Origin: Mermis nigrescens
Lineage: Eukaryota > Nematoda > Enoplea > Mermithida > Mermithidae
Reading direction: 5' to 3'
Assembly (NCBI GenBank): GCA_036768485.1
Contig: JAVLUZ010000616.1
Coordinates: 397,861 to 461,860, forward strand
DNA: 64,000 nucleotides
Made by a program: the position numbers and the translations under genes. Within the stretch, counting starts at the first letter, position 1. Each line of letters opens with the position of its first letter. Of this stretch, positions 1-12,445 are shown piece by piece. Below the pieces are notes generated by a model, which did not search any database, was not told the DNA's origin, and worked only from the letters and a program-made list of their open reading frames with translations.

Positions 1-426
1 CACTAAGGTAGTGATTTCCCTGAAAGTCAATCTCGCAAATTTCAAAAGTCACGAATATTGGCAGGGCATTCCGTGTGACGTTAAACTTGAAAAAGCGATA
101 CAAGAAAAAATTTGAATTGAGTCAAATCAGATGAGTGATCACGTGAAGATCGAATCAGATAAGAGCCTTGCTCGCTTTGATTTGACTCGGTGCGATATTT
201 TTTTGAGCACACATGGGCAGCAGCCGAATCCTGTGGCAAGCCGATCGGGCAAAATTGCTGAAAAATGGCTCCAAATTCAATTTTGCCGGCTACCGATTAA
301 TAAAGGCTTTGTGAATTTGAAGCGTATGCCCTGCTCTGCTAGCATCCCTGACCTTTGAAATCACATTAGCTTGGCTTGCAGATAAGCAACTACCGAAATC
401 AAAACGGAAAAATGATGAAATACAAC

Positions 427-608
427 CAGGGGCGGATTTAGTGGGGGCGGTGGGGTGGGGTGGCCGCCCCCAATTGGCCCAAAATAGTCCGCAAAATAAA
501 GGATTTTTGAGCGCTTTCCGGGTTAAAACGGCTAATTTTTCCACCCAAGTCAGGGTTCCGCCCCCTTAGGGGTACCGCCCCCTTAAGAAAATCCTGGATC
601 CGCCACTG
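427..608. mobile_element. Family B MITE (CAGGGGCGGAT...ATCCGCCACTG)
   Basis: Exact 8-bp duplication AATACAAC (419-426, 609-616). GC-rich ends surround an A/T-rich core with GGTTAAAACGGCTAATTTTT. Confidence 0.92.
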
Positions 609-616
609 AATACAAC

Positions 617-2688
617 CAAGTTCTTCAACACTTAATTGAGTTGGATAGTAATCCCGAAACTAGTGTTATATTAAACCAAGTCGTTTATTTACAATAAAAC
701 TTTGGAAATTATTTCTGTTAAATAATCTGTTTTCTGTCTAGGTTTTATTTAATTTGGATGGATTACTGATAAGGAAGTTATAGTTAAAAAACTGCGAATT
801 GGTTGGTGGAGACGACTCGCCCTTTGTTGCAAATATGTATCTAGTTACTTTGTATTTAAGTGTTTGTTTCCTTGCTGCTTAACCTTGTAATGTTTTTGTA
901 AAGAGCAATTAAAATTGTCCCTCTAAATATTTTTATTCCAAACTGTTTACTAAATTTATTATGTAGCACTATATTTAATTACTGTATCTTCGTATTTCAG
1001 AGATAGAAATATTCACCTTAAAATGTTATCGGTCATGCTCACTGAGCAAAAAAATTCAATTATTTACTCACCGAAGATTCTATGGCTCATTCTAGCCCAA
1101 TTTTTTTGCCGATTTCAAGCCTATTTTCAGAATAGTTCCAAAACCATTCCTGCGGCAAATTTAGAATTTTCTGGTGGAAAACATATCTGTTTTTTAAAGT
1201 CAAATTGTCCAAAGGTCGACTTGGAGTGATACTTTATTCAGCCACGTTGAGTTGTCTAACACGTTAAAGATGTATCGAGCGTACACAATCACTTTTCATT
1301 CATAAGTTTTTACAGTGTTATTATTTTTACTTTTGTCCTACTATTGTTTGTTTGTTTTTTTACTTTACTTCTTTTATTTTTTTACCTTTTTCGTCATTCA
1401 TTCTTTCAATATTTGATTTTCAATTTTTATTGTTTATCACATTGTATTTTATAATTCATTTTTCACTGCGATTTCGTTCGGCAAAAAGGTTTGATCGCTT
1501 TGCATTCCATTCTTTGGTCTATTAACAGAATTGATTATTTGCCAGGCTTGATAGATTATGCATGGAATAAACGTACTACGACAGACTATGTAGCTTTGCA
1601 GAACGGCGATTAATGTCCGCAAGATTTCTAGAAAAAAGATAAATTGAAATGAATCTGCAGGATTAATATTTATTTGAAGTCGAATAGGCCAGCCGCAAGC
1701 TAAAAATGCAAAACCTTGTTAGGAAAACATGATAAGTTATTGATTTTGTCAACTAGGAATCAATAGATAGCCTTTTGAGTTTTTAAAGCGAACAAAATCG
1801 CTCGAAACATGTTTAAATTCGAATATACGGTAAATACGAAAGTCCTGACCATACATGCGCAGCATAGCCGATCTGGCGGTTGAAAATAAAACTTTTTTCG
1901 GGTCGAAATGACCTCAAAATTGTCTTAAGACGACGTTCTCACGCAGTTTCTGGTCAATTTAAATCACTTTCAAAGATTTTCCATCTATTTTCAACCTACA
2001 TTTTGCCTCATTTCTTCTCTAGAAAATTTCCCATTTTTGCTTCCGAAGGGAGTGTAGAGACCAGACATGCACGTGGGGATTGGTCTAGACCTTCAGAGTG
2101 GAAAAATTTGAAATTTTTTGGGGAACATGAGGCAAAATGGAGGTCAAAAATGGATGAAAATTGGAAAACTTCTTCAAAATTCATTTAAATTGACCCAAAA
2201 CTGTGCAATAACGTCGTTTTAACGCTATTTTAGCGCTCACACCAGTTTTTGAGTCATTTTGGCCCAAAAAGCTCATTTTTAGACCCCCTCAGACTGGTCG
2301 ACCCCCTATACTGGCCATGCTGTACATGGTGTACACTCAAATTTCCGGGTGTATGTCTGATCCTGACGTCACGTTTCTTCCAAATTAGAACGTCAGACAA
2401 GTAGGGCATACATGTGACTGGAGATGGGGAATCCTATCCAAACCAAATTCGGTCGTCTCATCATCTCAAACTACATCGAAATTTTCAAACCTCCTAATCT
2501 TTTGTTAAAACTTTACTTTTTGGGTCATTTTAGGTGCTTTTTCATTATTTCTGAGGATCTTAATTCATAAGCCACACACGGGTAGCAACATAATTCTGGT
2601 GTGCAACATAATTCCGGTAACATATTGGATAAATATTAAAAACAATTACTTCTCATCATATATTGCCTATTAGCGAGATTTTGATGCA
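617..2688. other. AT-rich non-coding stretch
   Basis: No repeat family or gene is certain here. 777-875 has an open frame ending in a hydrophobic stretch (see findings). 2100-2340 has C-rich tracts resembling family F remnants. Confidence 0.5.
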
Positions 2689-2864
2689 CAGGCACGTAGC
2701 TGGCCGTCCCATTTCGGGAGACCATCACCAATTTTTGGGGGGACCAAGACCAAAAAAGCCAAAAATAGTACAAATTAACGTTTAAGAAGTCCTATTTTTT
2801 CGATTTTTCTGAACTTTGGGAAGGGCCGAACCCGCACCTCCATTCCCCCAGAGATACGTGCCTG
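2689..2864. mobile_element. Family E MITE (CAGGCACGTAGC...TACGTGCCTG)
   Basis: Exact duplication TTGATGCA (2681-2688, 2865-2872). Confidence 0.92.
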
Positions 2865-3504
2865 TTGATGCAGGCTTTTATTTATGAAATGTAGAAAACA
2901 CACCTAGTGGGCATAATTAGTCTGACTATATGAATGACTGATGAATATTCGGATTTGTGTGACTTAGACACCCGCAAATTAGGCGATTTATAAAAATGAG
3001 AAAAAATAAAAAATGTTGAAATTTCTGTTTTTGTAAAGCATTTTTGTCCTGCAATGACGGGTGGAAATGAGATAAATTAGTAATAGTTTCTTAGATGGGG
3101 GGCAGGCAAGCTAACTGACTATTTTTGAATCATTTTGAGCAGAATTGTGATAACATTTCATGTTCTAGGTACCCCCAAACATTACATTTTATAAATATGA
3201 GTAAAACAAAAAGCACGTGTTTTTTCATTTTTTTGTCTTTTGGCGACACCATGCCGAGTGAAATGAGAGAGCTTGTGAAGCTTCTTTTACATTTGGGGGA
3301 AGGCCCTTGTCTCATAGCTGAATCAGATTGATTATAATGCATTCAGTATTTACTGACTTAGAAATCCACAAAGTTGATGATTTAAAAAAATGAGAAAAAA
3401 AATATAAATGATTAAGTTTCTGTTTTTAAAGCACTTTTGTACCCCAATGGTGGGTGGACTAGAGCAGATCAGGACTTATTTCTTGCTCAATAGGCAGGCA
3501 AGGT

Positions 3505-3870
3505 AAATACGTGCCAGACGCCCTCCTCCGCAAAATGGCTACGACCCCCCAGCTTTGTCGATTTTTTTGTAAAACTTGGTAAAAGTTGTAAAAGTGTGCC
3601 TTTTTAAGCGTTTTTAGCCTATTTTTGGCTCAAAAATCTCAAATTTTCGGATCTTTCATATACACATTTTGTTGACCATCTTTTGTTCAATTTACTTAAT
3701 TCTTCCGAATTTTTTCTGAATTTTTTTTTACGTTTTATGTTCTAGAAAGAACGAGAATTGTCTGAAACGTCAAAAGCAGTGTTTGACTGTACCCATCGTT
3801 TTTTAGCCCAAAAAGGGCACTTTTTGAACATTTTCGGGCCTGTCTCCCATGCTGTACATGTACGCTGGGA
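3505..3870. mobile_element. Family F element (long, C-rich ends, GTTCTAGAAAGA core)
   Basis: It shares GAAACGTCAAAAGCAGTGTT and CATGCTGTACATG with copies at 22.7, 32.5, 44.0 and 45.5 kb. Limits are approximate. Confidence 0.6.
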
Positions 3871-4372
3871 AGCCGTTAGAAAGGCGATAAAAATGGTTAT
3901 ACAAAACAGATGCGATTAGCTCAGGAATTATTGAGTACGGCTTGTTTAAATCTTGCAGAGAAATCATGTGATATACATAGAAGCTGTTAAAAAGATTCAA
4001 ACGTTTTGAGCACTGTTTTTTTGTACGAAAACTTGGCGATTTTTCTACAATGAAAAATCGGCCAAAAAAGCCGATACTTTGCGTACAAAGTTGTACAAAG
4101 ATCGCTCCAAAAAATCTTTGTACGAGCCTCAAAATGTTTGTCTCGTAAAAAACGGTGATTTTGAGGCCCATTTATCAGATCAATGAATACCGCAATGGCA
4201 GCAAAGTTATGAAGGGCCTGAGGCCGACAAAGTCATCAATTTATATTCTACTGATAATCATTACGATCTTATAACCCGTGTGCCTAATTTTGATAAAAAA
4301 TTTATAGAGAAAATTTATTTATGCATTGGCTTCTTATCTAATCCTCTAATTATCATTTTTTATTTCATTCCT

Positions 4373-4510
4373 CTGGCTGGTACCTGTCTTGAAACGTAGC
4401 GTCACCGGGCAATACGTCATTTTGCTTATTTAGTTTTTGTTTATTTTGTTCCTCTGGCACAGTACCTGTCTTGAAACGCCGCGTGGACTGGACAAGACGT
4501 CATTTTGTTT
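4373..4510. repeat. Two-copy tandem duplication of about 75 bp
   Basis: TTCCTCTGGC...GTACCTGTCTTGAAACG...ACGTCATTTTG occurs at 4371 and again at 4448. Confidence 0.8.
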
Positions 4511-4639
4511 CGTTTATAGGATGGTTATGATTTTATCAGCTATTGAAAATCATTATTTAAAACAATCAATTTCATTTTATTTCGACATCAACAAGGCGGT
4601 TTAGTTTATATTCTTAATTAGTACACCATTTTACATCGC

Positions 4640-5060
4640 ATGTCCTCCTGGGTAGGTACATCTAGCCTCTGTATGTATGTCTATGCTTAAACTTAGTTTA
4701 CACTTAGACTACACTCCCTCCCCATTAATTATTTCCTAAAAATAAGATATAAATACTTTACACTACAGACTCATTTAGATTAGACTTAATCTCAGTTTAG
4801 TCCGGGGTAGTATTACAAACCGGTGCATTGTCTCTCCTCTCCACTTTACGCGAGTTAGCTAAGGCTTAGATCCCTATTTAAGATAGGCTTAGCCATGAGG
4901 GTGGTTTACAATAAGGCTTAGCTTAAACTTGTTGCCTAAGCTTAGGCTTCATTATTTTTGTTGGATTCGCTTAGGCTTAAATTTACACCCTTGCCCAGGT
5001 TGACTATTTTGGTTTACACTTAGACCTAGCTTAGGCGGCCTGGAAGGACCCGTCCCTAGC
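4640..5060. repeat. Degenerate GCTTAG/TTAGGC-rich tract
   Basis: Many near copies of GCTTAGGCTTA and TTTACACTTAGAC. TTAGGC occurs intact at least three times. It could be simple sequence or an eroded interstitial telomere-like block. Confidence 0.5.
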
Positions 5061-5110
5061 TTGGCTTCCCGGCCTCTTGACTTTACGATTAGGCTCAAAT
5101 TATTGGGTTG

Positions 5111-5551
5111 TCAGTGTTTTTTTGTACAAGGTCCGTTTGTACATGTACAAAGATGGTCCCTGAAAGTCTTTGTACATTTTGTACACATAAATTTTTGGGT
5201 ACTATATTATGGGTACAGTAGCGATTGTAGTGTGGTAAAACCAGAGTTGTTCGACCTTCGATGGTGTATTTTAGCTAATTTCTGGGTTTCTGAGTGCAAA
5301 ATCATTAATAATCGTCTTAAAACGGCGAATGAAAATTTGACATTTTTCCTCTCAAAATGCAATTTCTGCTATTATGAAGGAATATAGGACACGCAATTAC
5401 CCATTTCGGCGCAAAGTGCTGAAACTTTTTGAGAATTTTAGACCTTTTTTGCAACTTTTATCTTCCCAAAAATTCTTTGTACATGTACAAAGACGGTCCC
5501 GAAAAGTCTTTGAACATCGGAAAAATCTATACCGAATACAAAAAAATCGTG
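5111..5551. mobile_element. Family C MITE, shortened copy
   Basis: Begins CAGTGTTTTTTTGTAC and ends with the TACAAAAAAATCGTG type. The interior matches the 754-bp copies but is shorter. No clean 8-bp duplication is visible. Confidence 0.75.
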
Positions 5552-5963
5552 GTTGCAGTCCCTAAGTATCCTTAGTACACCAATCATACCTCATCCAGGT
5601 TAACTTTTATTATTGGTGTACTAAAGTCCTGAAAAGCCAGGTTGCAAACTCCGCCCACGCCGCCTACTGCTACAACGCGTTCATGCTTAAGCGTTGCAGT
5701 CCAGGTACCCGCCCATAACTACTTAGCAGTCGCACGGAAATCTGGTGGGTCAGAGACCTTGGAAAAAACGTTAAAAATTTTATCTATGGTGTTCTGTTGA
5801 GGGTATTGTAATTGGGGCGGGGTTAAAAACTCCTCCCCATATGCTGGGATCGTGCTACGATACTGAATTTTTAAAATACGCGTGATCTTATCAGAATTTC
5901 GACCCTCCCTCAAGTTAAATACAAAATAAGTTAACTAACACATAAAATGTTTTACTATTTTAG

Positions 5964-6255
5964 CCAGATTCTTCGTGTTTTAGCTACAATAAGGATCGCG
6001 TAAAGCCCACTTTAGCCATCATTGCCATTTGCGCCACTTGGCTTTTCAGTTTAGTCTGCTGCCTTCCTCTGGCATTTCTAGACTCCGATCACACGGATCG
6101 TACGCTTTTTATACCGTATTGTAACGCCCTTTTTGTCTACGACCCGGTTATTCTGAAAATTTTGTGCTTTACGCTCTTGCCGGGCCAAGTGGCGGCTACT
6201 CTGGCTTTAGGCGTGTTGTGGTTCAAGGTTGTGAGGCGAATTCAAACGCAGGCGG
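5964..6255 (+). CDS. Rhodopsin-like GPCR, exon with TM4-TM5
   Basis: Acceptor ttactattttag, phase 0 start, donor GCGG|gttctc in phase 1. It reads an intracellular loop 2 (YNKDRVKPT), a TM4 helix with the conserved Trp (AIIAICATWLFSLVCCLPLA), an extracellular loop with Cys (PYCNALFVYDP) and a TM5 helix with the conserved Pro (LLPGQVAATLALGVLWFKVV), then a basic start of loop 3 (RRIQTQA). This is the class A receptor pattern; ligand and subfamily are not recognisable. Joined to 11743-12128 the phases match (CAG GCG G + CG GTT). The TM1-TM3 exons should lie upstream and were not identified with confidence. Confidence 0.8.
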
Positions 6256-6709
6256 GTTCTCACAAAATATTAATTCTTATTTTGTTTTTATTTTATTCTT
6301 TTTATTACATTTATTTGATTTCTATAATAAAAATTCTACTTACATTCCATATCACCGTAGTCCATTATCGAAATGGTAGATTGGAACTTTTGTATAATGG
6401 GTCCCCAGCCGCTTTCAGGGAGAAGGAGTATAAATGTTCTCCAATCTTTTGCCAAAATGGCGAAAAAAGACCTAAAAATGACCAAAACACGCAAGTTTTT
6501 GCCAAAAAATGGGGAGGGTCAAAAATCTTCTGGTTTCAGGGGGATGGCGGAAAGACCAACTTTGCTGGGGTTCCCAATCTTCCTGTTACATGTACGTAAA
6601 TCAGTGATTAGGATAAGTTTTGATATGATCATTTATGCATATGTTTCACCAGCCAAAGCGGTCAGTAATGTGATCCTAAAAGATTAGAGCGAAATGCGTC
6701 GGAGGTGCT

Positions 6710-6969
6710 CACACCTGGGCGTGGGGGGTTTGGGGGGTATGCACCCCCCAGAAACCACAATACCCCCCCCAGAAATCGAAAATACCCCCAGAATTCAATT
6801 TTTGAAAATTTTTTCGTTTTTTTCGCAATTTTTTGATGCCAATGGATAGTGCTTGTATGAGAAACGTCGAAAAATGGTGTTTTATCGCCATACCACCATT
6901 TTTAAGGCCATATTTCGACCTTCAAAAAATCTTGCCCCCCCCCCAGAATTTTCTTGCTGCCCACGTATG
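6710..6969. mobile_element. Family A hAT MITE (CACACCTGGGC...GCCCACGTATG)
   Basis: Exact duplication GAGGTGCT (6702-6709, 6970-6977). Reference copy of the commonest family: C-run ends, core TTGATGCCAATGGATAGTGC and CATACCACCATTTTTAAGGC. Confidence 0.93.
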
Positions 6970-7379
6970 GAGGTGCTTCAGTAAAGCTGATCCACGATCT
7001 GGACTTGCCGGGCAAGTTAAGACTCCATATCATCTCTGTAAATTCAATGAATTTCAAAGAAAAGAATATAAAATGTGTGATACATGAATAGCAAGAACAT
7101 TCTCGGGAGGTCTAGTTGGGTTAAATCACCAAAAATGTTACTAAAAATATAATTCTTGGGGTCTACAGTAATCTGCAGGGGTTCTAAAGTTCTAGGGTCG
7201 AGGGTGTACCCCAAAACCCCTCCTTCAACGCCAACATGTGGTGACATGTGTAAAAAACTAATTTGTAATGATTCGATCATCTATCTCTGCTACATTGGTT
7301 CACATAGGTCGCGTTAGAGCGTACCTATAATATACTTAAATACCAATAAAAAGTGACTCCCCTATAGCAATACTTGGAC

Positions 7380-9255
7380 TTCGACATTTTTTGGGAAATG
7401 CGGTTTTTTTAAAGATAGATAATTAAAAAATTCGATGTGCTGTTTTTTGGTTTACACTTCACACCAAGCGTGTAATGTTTTGGCGTAACGTTATAACATA
7501 TAAAAGTATTGACGGTTGTCGGGAACAAATTTTAGGTAACTCAGCGTGAACGCCTCATACAATTTATCGTGATAGAATTGTAGAGAATAATATTCTCTAA
7601 AAGCAATATTTTATTGTTTTTGAATTTTGCATTAGTTCTCGAGGGTGGGGTGAAGAGTATAAAACTCTACGGATGTAAAGACAAATTTTGGCCGCGTTTT
7701 TTCACTTATTTCTGTCTGGCAACAAGTCCGGTAATGAGTCCGAAAAACTTTTTCTAATAGAAATTTACCAGGACTCAAGGGCTACGTTATGCTCACCAGC
7801 TAATTGTTTTACACTTAATGCGGAGTAGATCCAGGGGTTCAAAGTTTACAATGTAGTGGATAGTGTAAAAAACAGGTCTTGTCTCAGATTTCTCCGCCAA
7901 CTTCTCCGCTTATAAGTCAGGACAAGTTGAATAGAATGAAAATAACACCCGTTCTAGAGGCTACACGTCGTAGCAAATAGCGTTTAAAAAGTTCAATACT
8001 GGGTTACTTCTGGTGGTGTAAAGTTCGAAATCAGGGGTATAACATGAGGTGAATAAACAAGGTGTATTCCTTTTTTTGAATAGTCGGTGTCTCAAATAGG
8101 ATGTGGTTCTAAAGCTTTCCACATGCAATCGTAATAAATTTAAAAAGCTACAAACTGGCCCAAACCGAATTTCTCTACACTCAACGGGGAGAAAGCTTCA
8201 GATTTTTAAAGTTCACACTTTGCCGTTGCGCGAAACAACACATTTTTTTACCTTATTCAGTTTGCCAACTCCGACGGTTATAAATCGAGACGCGCAAGGT
8301 ATATATACTAAAAATAAAGTACACCTCAAAGGTCACACATCACACTTGGACGCATTTCTTCAAACTCAATACTGAGTTAGACGTGAAGGTGTTTTAAACT
8401 CTCGTGTGAAAAACACGTTTTGTGCTGATTTTTTGACACCCAACTTTTCCAGTTATAAATCGGGTTGTGCGTACTATTCTAAAAATGATGTACGTGACGA
8501 CGGTTTCAAACCACACTTGGTCGAAATACTCTACACTCAATACTGAGTCATTTCTTGAGGTTTAAAGTACCAGCTCTGTGCGGAAAACACGAACAGCAAT
8601 TATTCTGTCTGCTAAGTTCCTCGTGCATCAATTGGTATGTGTGGACCTATGCAAAAGATTAAGAACGTTTCAAGGGTAACGCATCGCAGTAAGATGCACT
8701 TATTTACACTAAATACTGAGTTAGTTCTGAAGGTGTAAACTTCTAGGTATTCGGGAATAAAAAACACGTTTCTACACCGGTTTTGCTCACGATCTTCTTC
8801 TGTTATGAGCAGGGAGGGACATATTCTCAACTCAAAGTACGCTTTGCGTTTAAGGGTCACACATTCCACTGAACAAATTAGTTTGCAGTCAATGGAGGTG
8901 TTAAGTAGTTTACCCAAAAGGTGTATTTTGTTCCCAGAGTGTTGCGGAGGTTTAATTATTCAGTAAAATATCATTCGGATTACGGATCAGATTTTGAAAA
9001 TTCTTCACACTTAGCCTTTGTGTAAAGTTTACACTGAAAATTTACTTTAGCTACAGAGCATTGCCGAAGTGAAATTAGGATTACGGATCTAACTTTGCTT
9101 TTTTGTGACTCAATGGCTGTGTAAAATTTAGACTGAAGATTAATTTTAATCATTAAACGTTGTAGGAAGTAAGTTTTTTCAAAAGACTACGTGTTATTTA
9201 AGCATTTGATTCGGCAAGTTACCTCTAAGTTTATTGCTTGATTCACTTACGTCAT
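7380..9255. repeat. Left arm of foldback-like repeat: diverged tandem units of 170-190 bp
   Basis: Markers such as CACTCAATACTGAGT recur near 7804, 7990, 8175, 8365, 8534 and 8703. The arm ends at GCTAATTAAAAGTAGGG (9257), followed by the inner element. The same series occurs in reverse complement at 13115-15130. Confidence 0.7.
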
Positions 9256-9269
9256 GCTAATTAAAAGTA

Positions 9270-10354
9270 GGGTACTAGCGAAAAAAAACGCCCCAATGGA
9301 ACAAAAAGGACAAATATGCCTGGAATAACGGATTATTGAAGATATAAAAGGAGGGGATTAGGAAAAAGTCCTCTATGCGCACAAAAAATCATAAGAATCT
9401 GCTAAAAATCAGATTTCTACAAGCAACACAAAAGTCGAAGTATATTCTGCGGAATGCAAAAATAGAAAATATCGCCTCAAAACATTTCTCACTGGTTTAG
9501 TGAAGAGCTTGGACGAAAACTTTGGCCTGTGCTGAGTGGCCTTGGAGATCAGTATCGCATATTTGAGACAATATGTAATCAATATTCATTCAAGGCTCAA
9601 CAGATGAATTGTGACATTCGCATTATGCTCTTTATTACGGCTCTACAGTTATAATTGTTATGGTAGCATGATGTGATGAAGTAGGTTGATTTACTCCTGC
9701 TTCGGCATAATTTACGACGAGCTCTGGTCTATCATTATACACTATTGCATTTATATGCATGGTGATATCGCTCATTCTTCTCTTCTTGCGCCGTGTCCTA
9801 AATTTCTTCGGTGCAAACTGTTTACAGACGTTTACTGCCTTACCACGCTTCTACGCTATCACACATGGACGTGGGGGAAGGGGGGTTCAGCGGGTAACCC
9901 TGCAAAAGTTGAAAAACCCACTTCAGATAACTATAGACTCCCAGAATTCTATTTTTAGTAGCATTTTTGGCAATTTTTCTGGCAATTTTGGGCTATTCCA
10001 GCCCCCTTCCCTCCCCGGATTTTTCTTGCTGCCCATGTAGCGGCCGTTTGTATCTATATTTAGCTGGGGTTAGTAAGAAAAGGATTTGTCGTAGACTGAT
10101 CAGTTCCTTTTAGAGAATAACCTCTTGTGTTATATATTACTCAAACTAAAGCCACAACTACCTTCTTCTGTAGGCCTCAGAACATACTTTGATTTTTGTG
10201 TTGTTTAGAAATCTGATTTTTAGCAGATTCTGATGATTTTGCGCGCATAGGTGACTTTTTCCTGGTCACCTCCTTTAATGTCTTTCATAATCTGCTACTC
10301 CAAGTATATTTGTCCTTTTTGTTCCATCGAGGCATTTTTCTTTGCTGGTATACC
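9270..10354. mobile_element. Inverted-repeat element (TIR about 200 bp), copy 1
   Basis: GGTACTAGCGAAAAAAAACG...AATGGAACAAAAAGGAC and its inverse at 10180-10354 pair over about 200 bp, including AGAATCTGCTAAAAATCAGA in both. The arms resemble an eroded reading frame starting M-E-Q-K-G. The core, 9490-10180, includes a short family A variant. Confidence 0.7.
9860..10040. mobile_element. Family A relative, shorter variant
   Basis: CACACATGGACGTGGGG to TTGCTGCCCATGTAG; the core differs from the long form. Confidence 0.65.
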
Positions 10355-11742
10355 TATCTTCAGTCAGCCCACAATGTCTCCTACGCTCATGATTTGTTCT
10401 CCTAATCAAGTCTGCTGCTACACACGTATTCAAATTTATACTATTGGCAGTGGACCGAATATCTTTCCGCGAAAATATCAAGTTGGTTAAAATCTGAAAG
10501 GATAAATATAGAACATTCTTCGAATAATGTACAGGTAGGCATTTTTCTCATGATTTTTATATATTTAAAGGAAGTTGAAAACTGACCTGTAAGGTTTGAA
10601 TGCTTCTGACGCAGCGACCAGATTAAAAATCTAATTAAACGCCTCTAGAATGACACTTGCGTTTTCAAAGTCAAAGCAATCATTTAATATGAAGCGGTAG
10701 ACAAAACGATTAATAGTCAAGAATTAGAGCTTAAACCTGGCGTAATACAGGTTTATGCTGGATCACATAACATTGGAGCCAAACTTGGGCGTGAGAGGAG
10801 ACCTTCCTGAATTCAAAATACCCGAGCAAATTGCTGTAGACCCTCTAGAACTGATTTTTAGCTGATTTGATTTTTCGACGATTTAAACCCAACTCAGACC
10901 CTCCTACCGGAATTAGCACTATAAATGCATAACATAGCCGGGCAGGGGAGTCAGCCAGAGAGCTTTTGATAGCCAAAACAGCCCCAAAACAGCCCCCCCC
11001 ACACTTTGAGTCAGTTTCAAGTATTTTTGCTGGAAATTCTTGATTTCATGCATTTCAAGCCTTCATTTTGTATTCTTTTCCTCAAAACATAATTTTTTCT
11101 ATTAGTACTGATTGGCAGCTTTAATCTGAATTTGAATTTAAAAGAAGGAATAAGCGCTAAAATGGAAATTTTTATTGTTTTCAGATCGCCTCGTCGACTA
11201 CTCATTATAATCTGAATGAAAAATTTGTTCGACGTCTTACGGTAAACTTGAGCAGGTGAGTTGAATTAATGAAAACGACCAAAATCAAAAATACTAGACA
11301 TGAAATGATACGTTAGACTGATTTTAATGAAATATGTAAAGGTGTTTTTATTTGTTTTACTTCATTTCGTATATTTTTTATACTTTTACATTTCAAACTT
11401 TACTGCTATAAAAAAGTTGGATTGAGAAAAATTCGTATCAATTTTCTAGTGATACGAATCTCTGAACTCTAGCACTCGAACGTTTTTCCATCAAAATTTT
11501 ACGCGTCTAAATTCCAAATCGGCAGGAAAACTTCTACATCCTCTTTATTGAGCCACCTTGCAATACTTCTTATTCAATAAAATCGACAAACGTCGAAAAA
11601 ATCTTTATAAATGCAAGATAAAATTACGATTAAAAATAAGAAAATATAAAATCTGAAAAGCTCAGGATGTAGAGTTTATAAATGCACAAAATGTAAGATA
11701 AATTGTAAACAAGTGTAACGTGCGGAGAAATGCTAAAATGAG
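10355..11742. other. Receptor intron remainder
   Basis: Nothing recognisable as a gene. 10770-10915 has AAACTTGGGCGTGAGAGG and CCCAACTCAGACCC, perhaps an eroded C-rich MITE. Confidence 0.45.
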
Positions 11743-12128
11743 CGGTTGATATTCTGTTTAAACTAAGATTTATGCTGACAACAAGCTTAGTGTACTCCAT
11801 CAGTTGGTCAATGATCCTGGTGGTGAGTACGATCGTGGTTCATTACACGCCAATGCCTACGGAAAACGATATCGTATTGGCCCAATACTTATTCTACATG
11901 CTCTGCTTGGTTCTCATGATCGTTCATCCACTCTTGTTGATCATGTTTTGCGAATTCGTCCGAAAACGTCTGTTGGAAATGATGCCTTGTTTGAAGATGA
12001 TTATTTGCAAAAAACTGCAGAATGGCGGCGAAAGCACGATAGTCAATTATCGATTGAGCGACAGCCAAGGACATATCGATATATTGAATAAAATGTGGGA
12101 TACAAAAGCTGCTGCCAGAACACTGTGA
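11743..12128 (+). CDS. Rhodopsin-like GPCR, last exon with TM6-TM7 and stop
   Basis: The exon starts after ctaaaatgag and ends at TGA 12126-12128. AVDILFKLRFMLTTSLVYSI is the end of loop 3 and the start of TM6. A short loop (HYTPMPTENDIV) precedes TM7 (YLFYMLCLVLMIVHPLLLIM), followed by a basic helix-8-like stretch (CEFVRKRLLEMMP) and a 50-residue tail. The NPxxY position reads HPLLL and there is no CWxP in TM6, so it is a divergent receptor. The 5.5-kb intron upstream holds repeat families, and the exon sits between the inverted arms of a foldback-like repeat. Another family A MITE starts 50 bases after the stop. Confidence 0.8.
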
Positions 12129-12177
12129 TCATGGCGCATTAAATAATTTTAGTTATCGTTCGTGACCTAATCGTAAG

Positions 12178-12408
12178 CATAGGTTGGCGGCACCTCAATT
12201 CTGGGGGTGCAAGATTTTTCAAAAGTTAAAAAATGACCTTAAAAATGGTAGTATGGTGAAAAAATACCAATTTCAACGTTTCTTATCGAGCACTGGCATC
12301 ATAAAATTGCGAAAAAAACAAAAAAATGTGGGGGGTATTTTGGTTTCTGGTAGGTAGTGTTTTGGTTTCTGGGTATGCATACCCCTAAACCCCTAACGCC
12401 CAGGTATG
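12178..12408. mobile_element. Family A MITE just past the receptor stop codon
   Basis: CATAGGTTGGCGGCACC to CGCCCAGGTATG with exact duplication ATCGTAAG (12170-12177, 12409-12416). It lies 50 bases after TGA 12128. Confidence 0.92.
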
Positions 12409-12445
12409 ATCGTAAGTAGCGCGTCAGCGCGTACCTGCCTTTAAT

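Noticed and set aside
9686..9958. Extra receptor exon in the large intron (plus, LILLFLRRVLNFF)
   Set aside because: Flanking exons join in phase without it, and it lies in the core of an inverted-repeat element.
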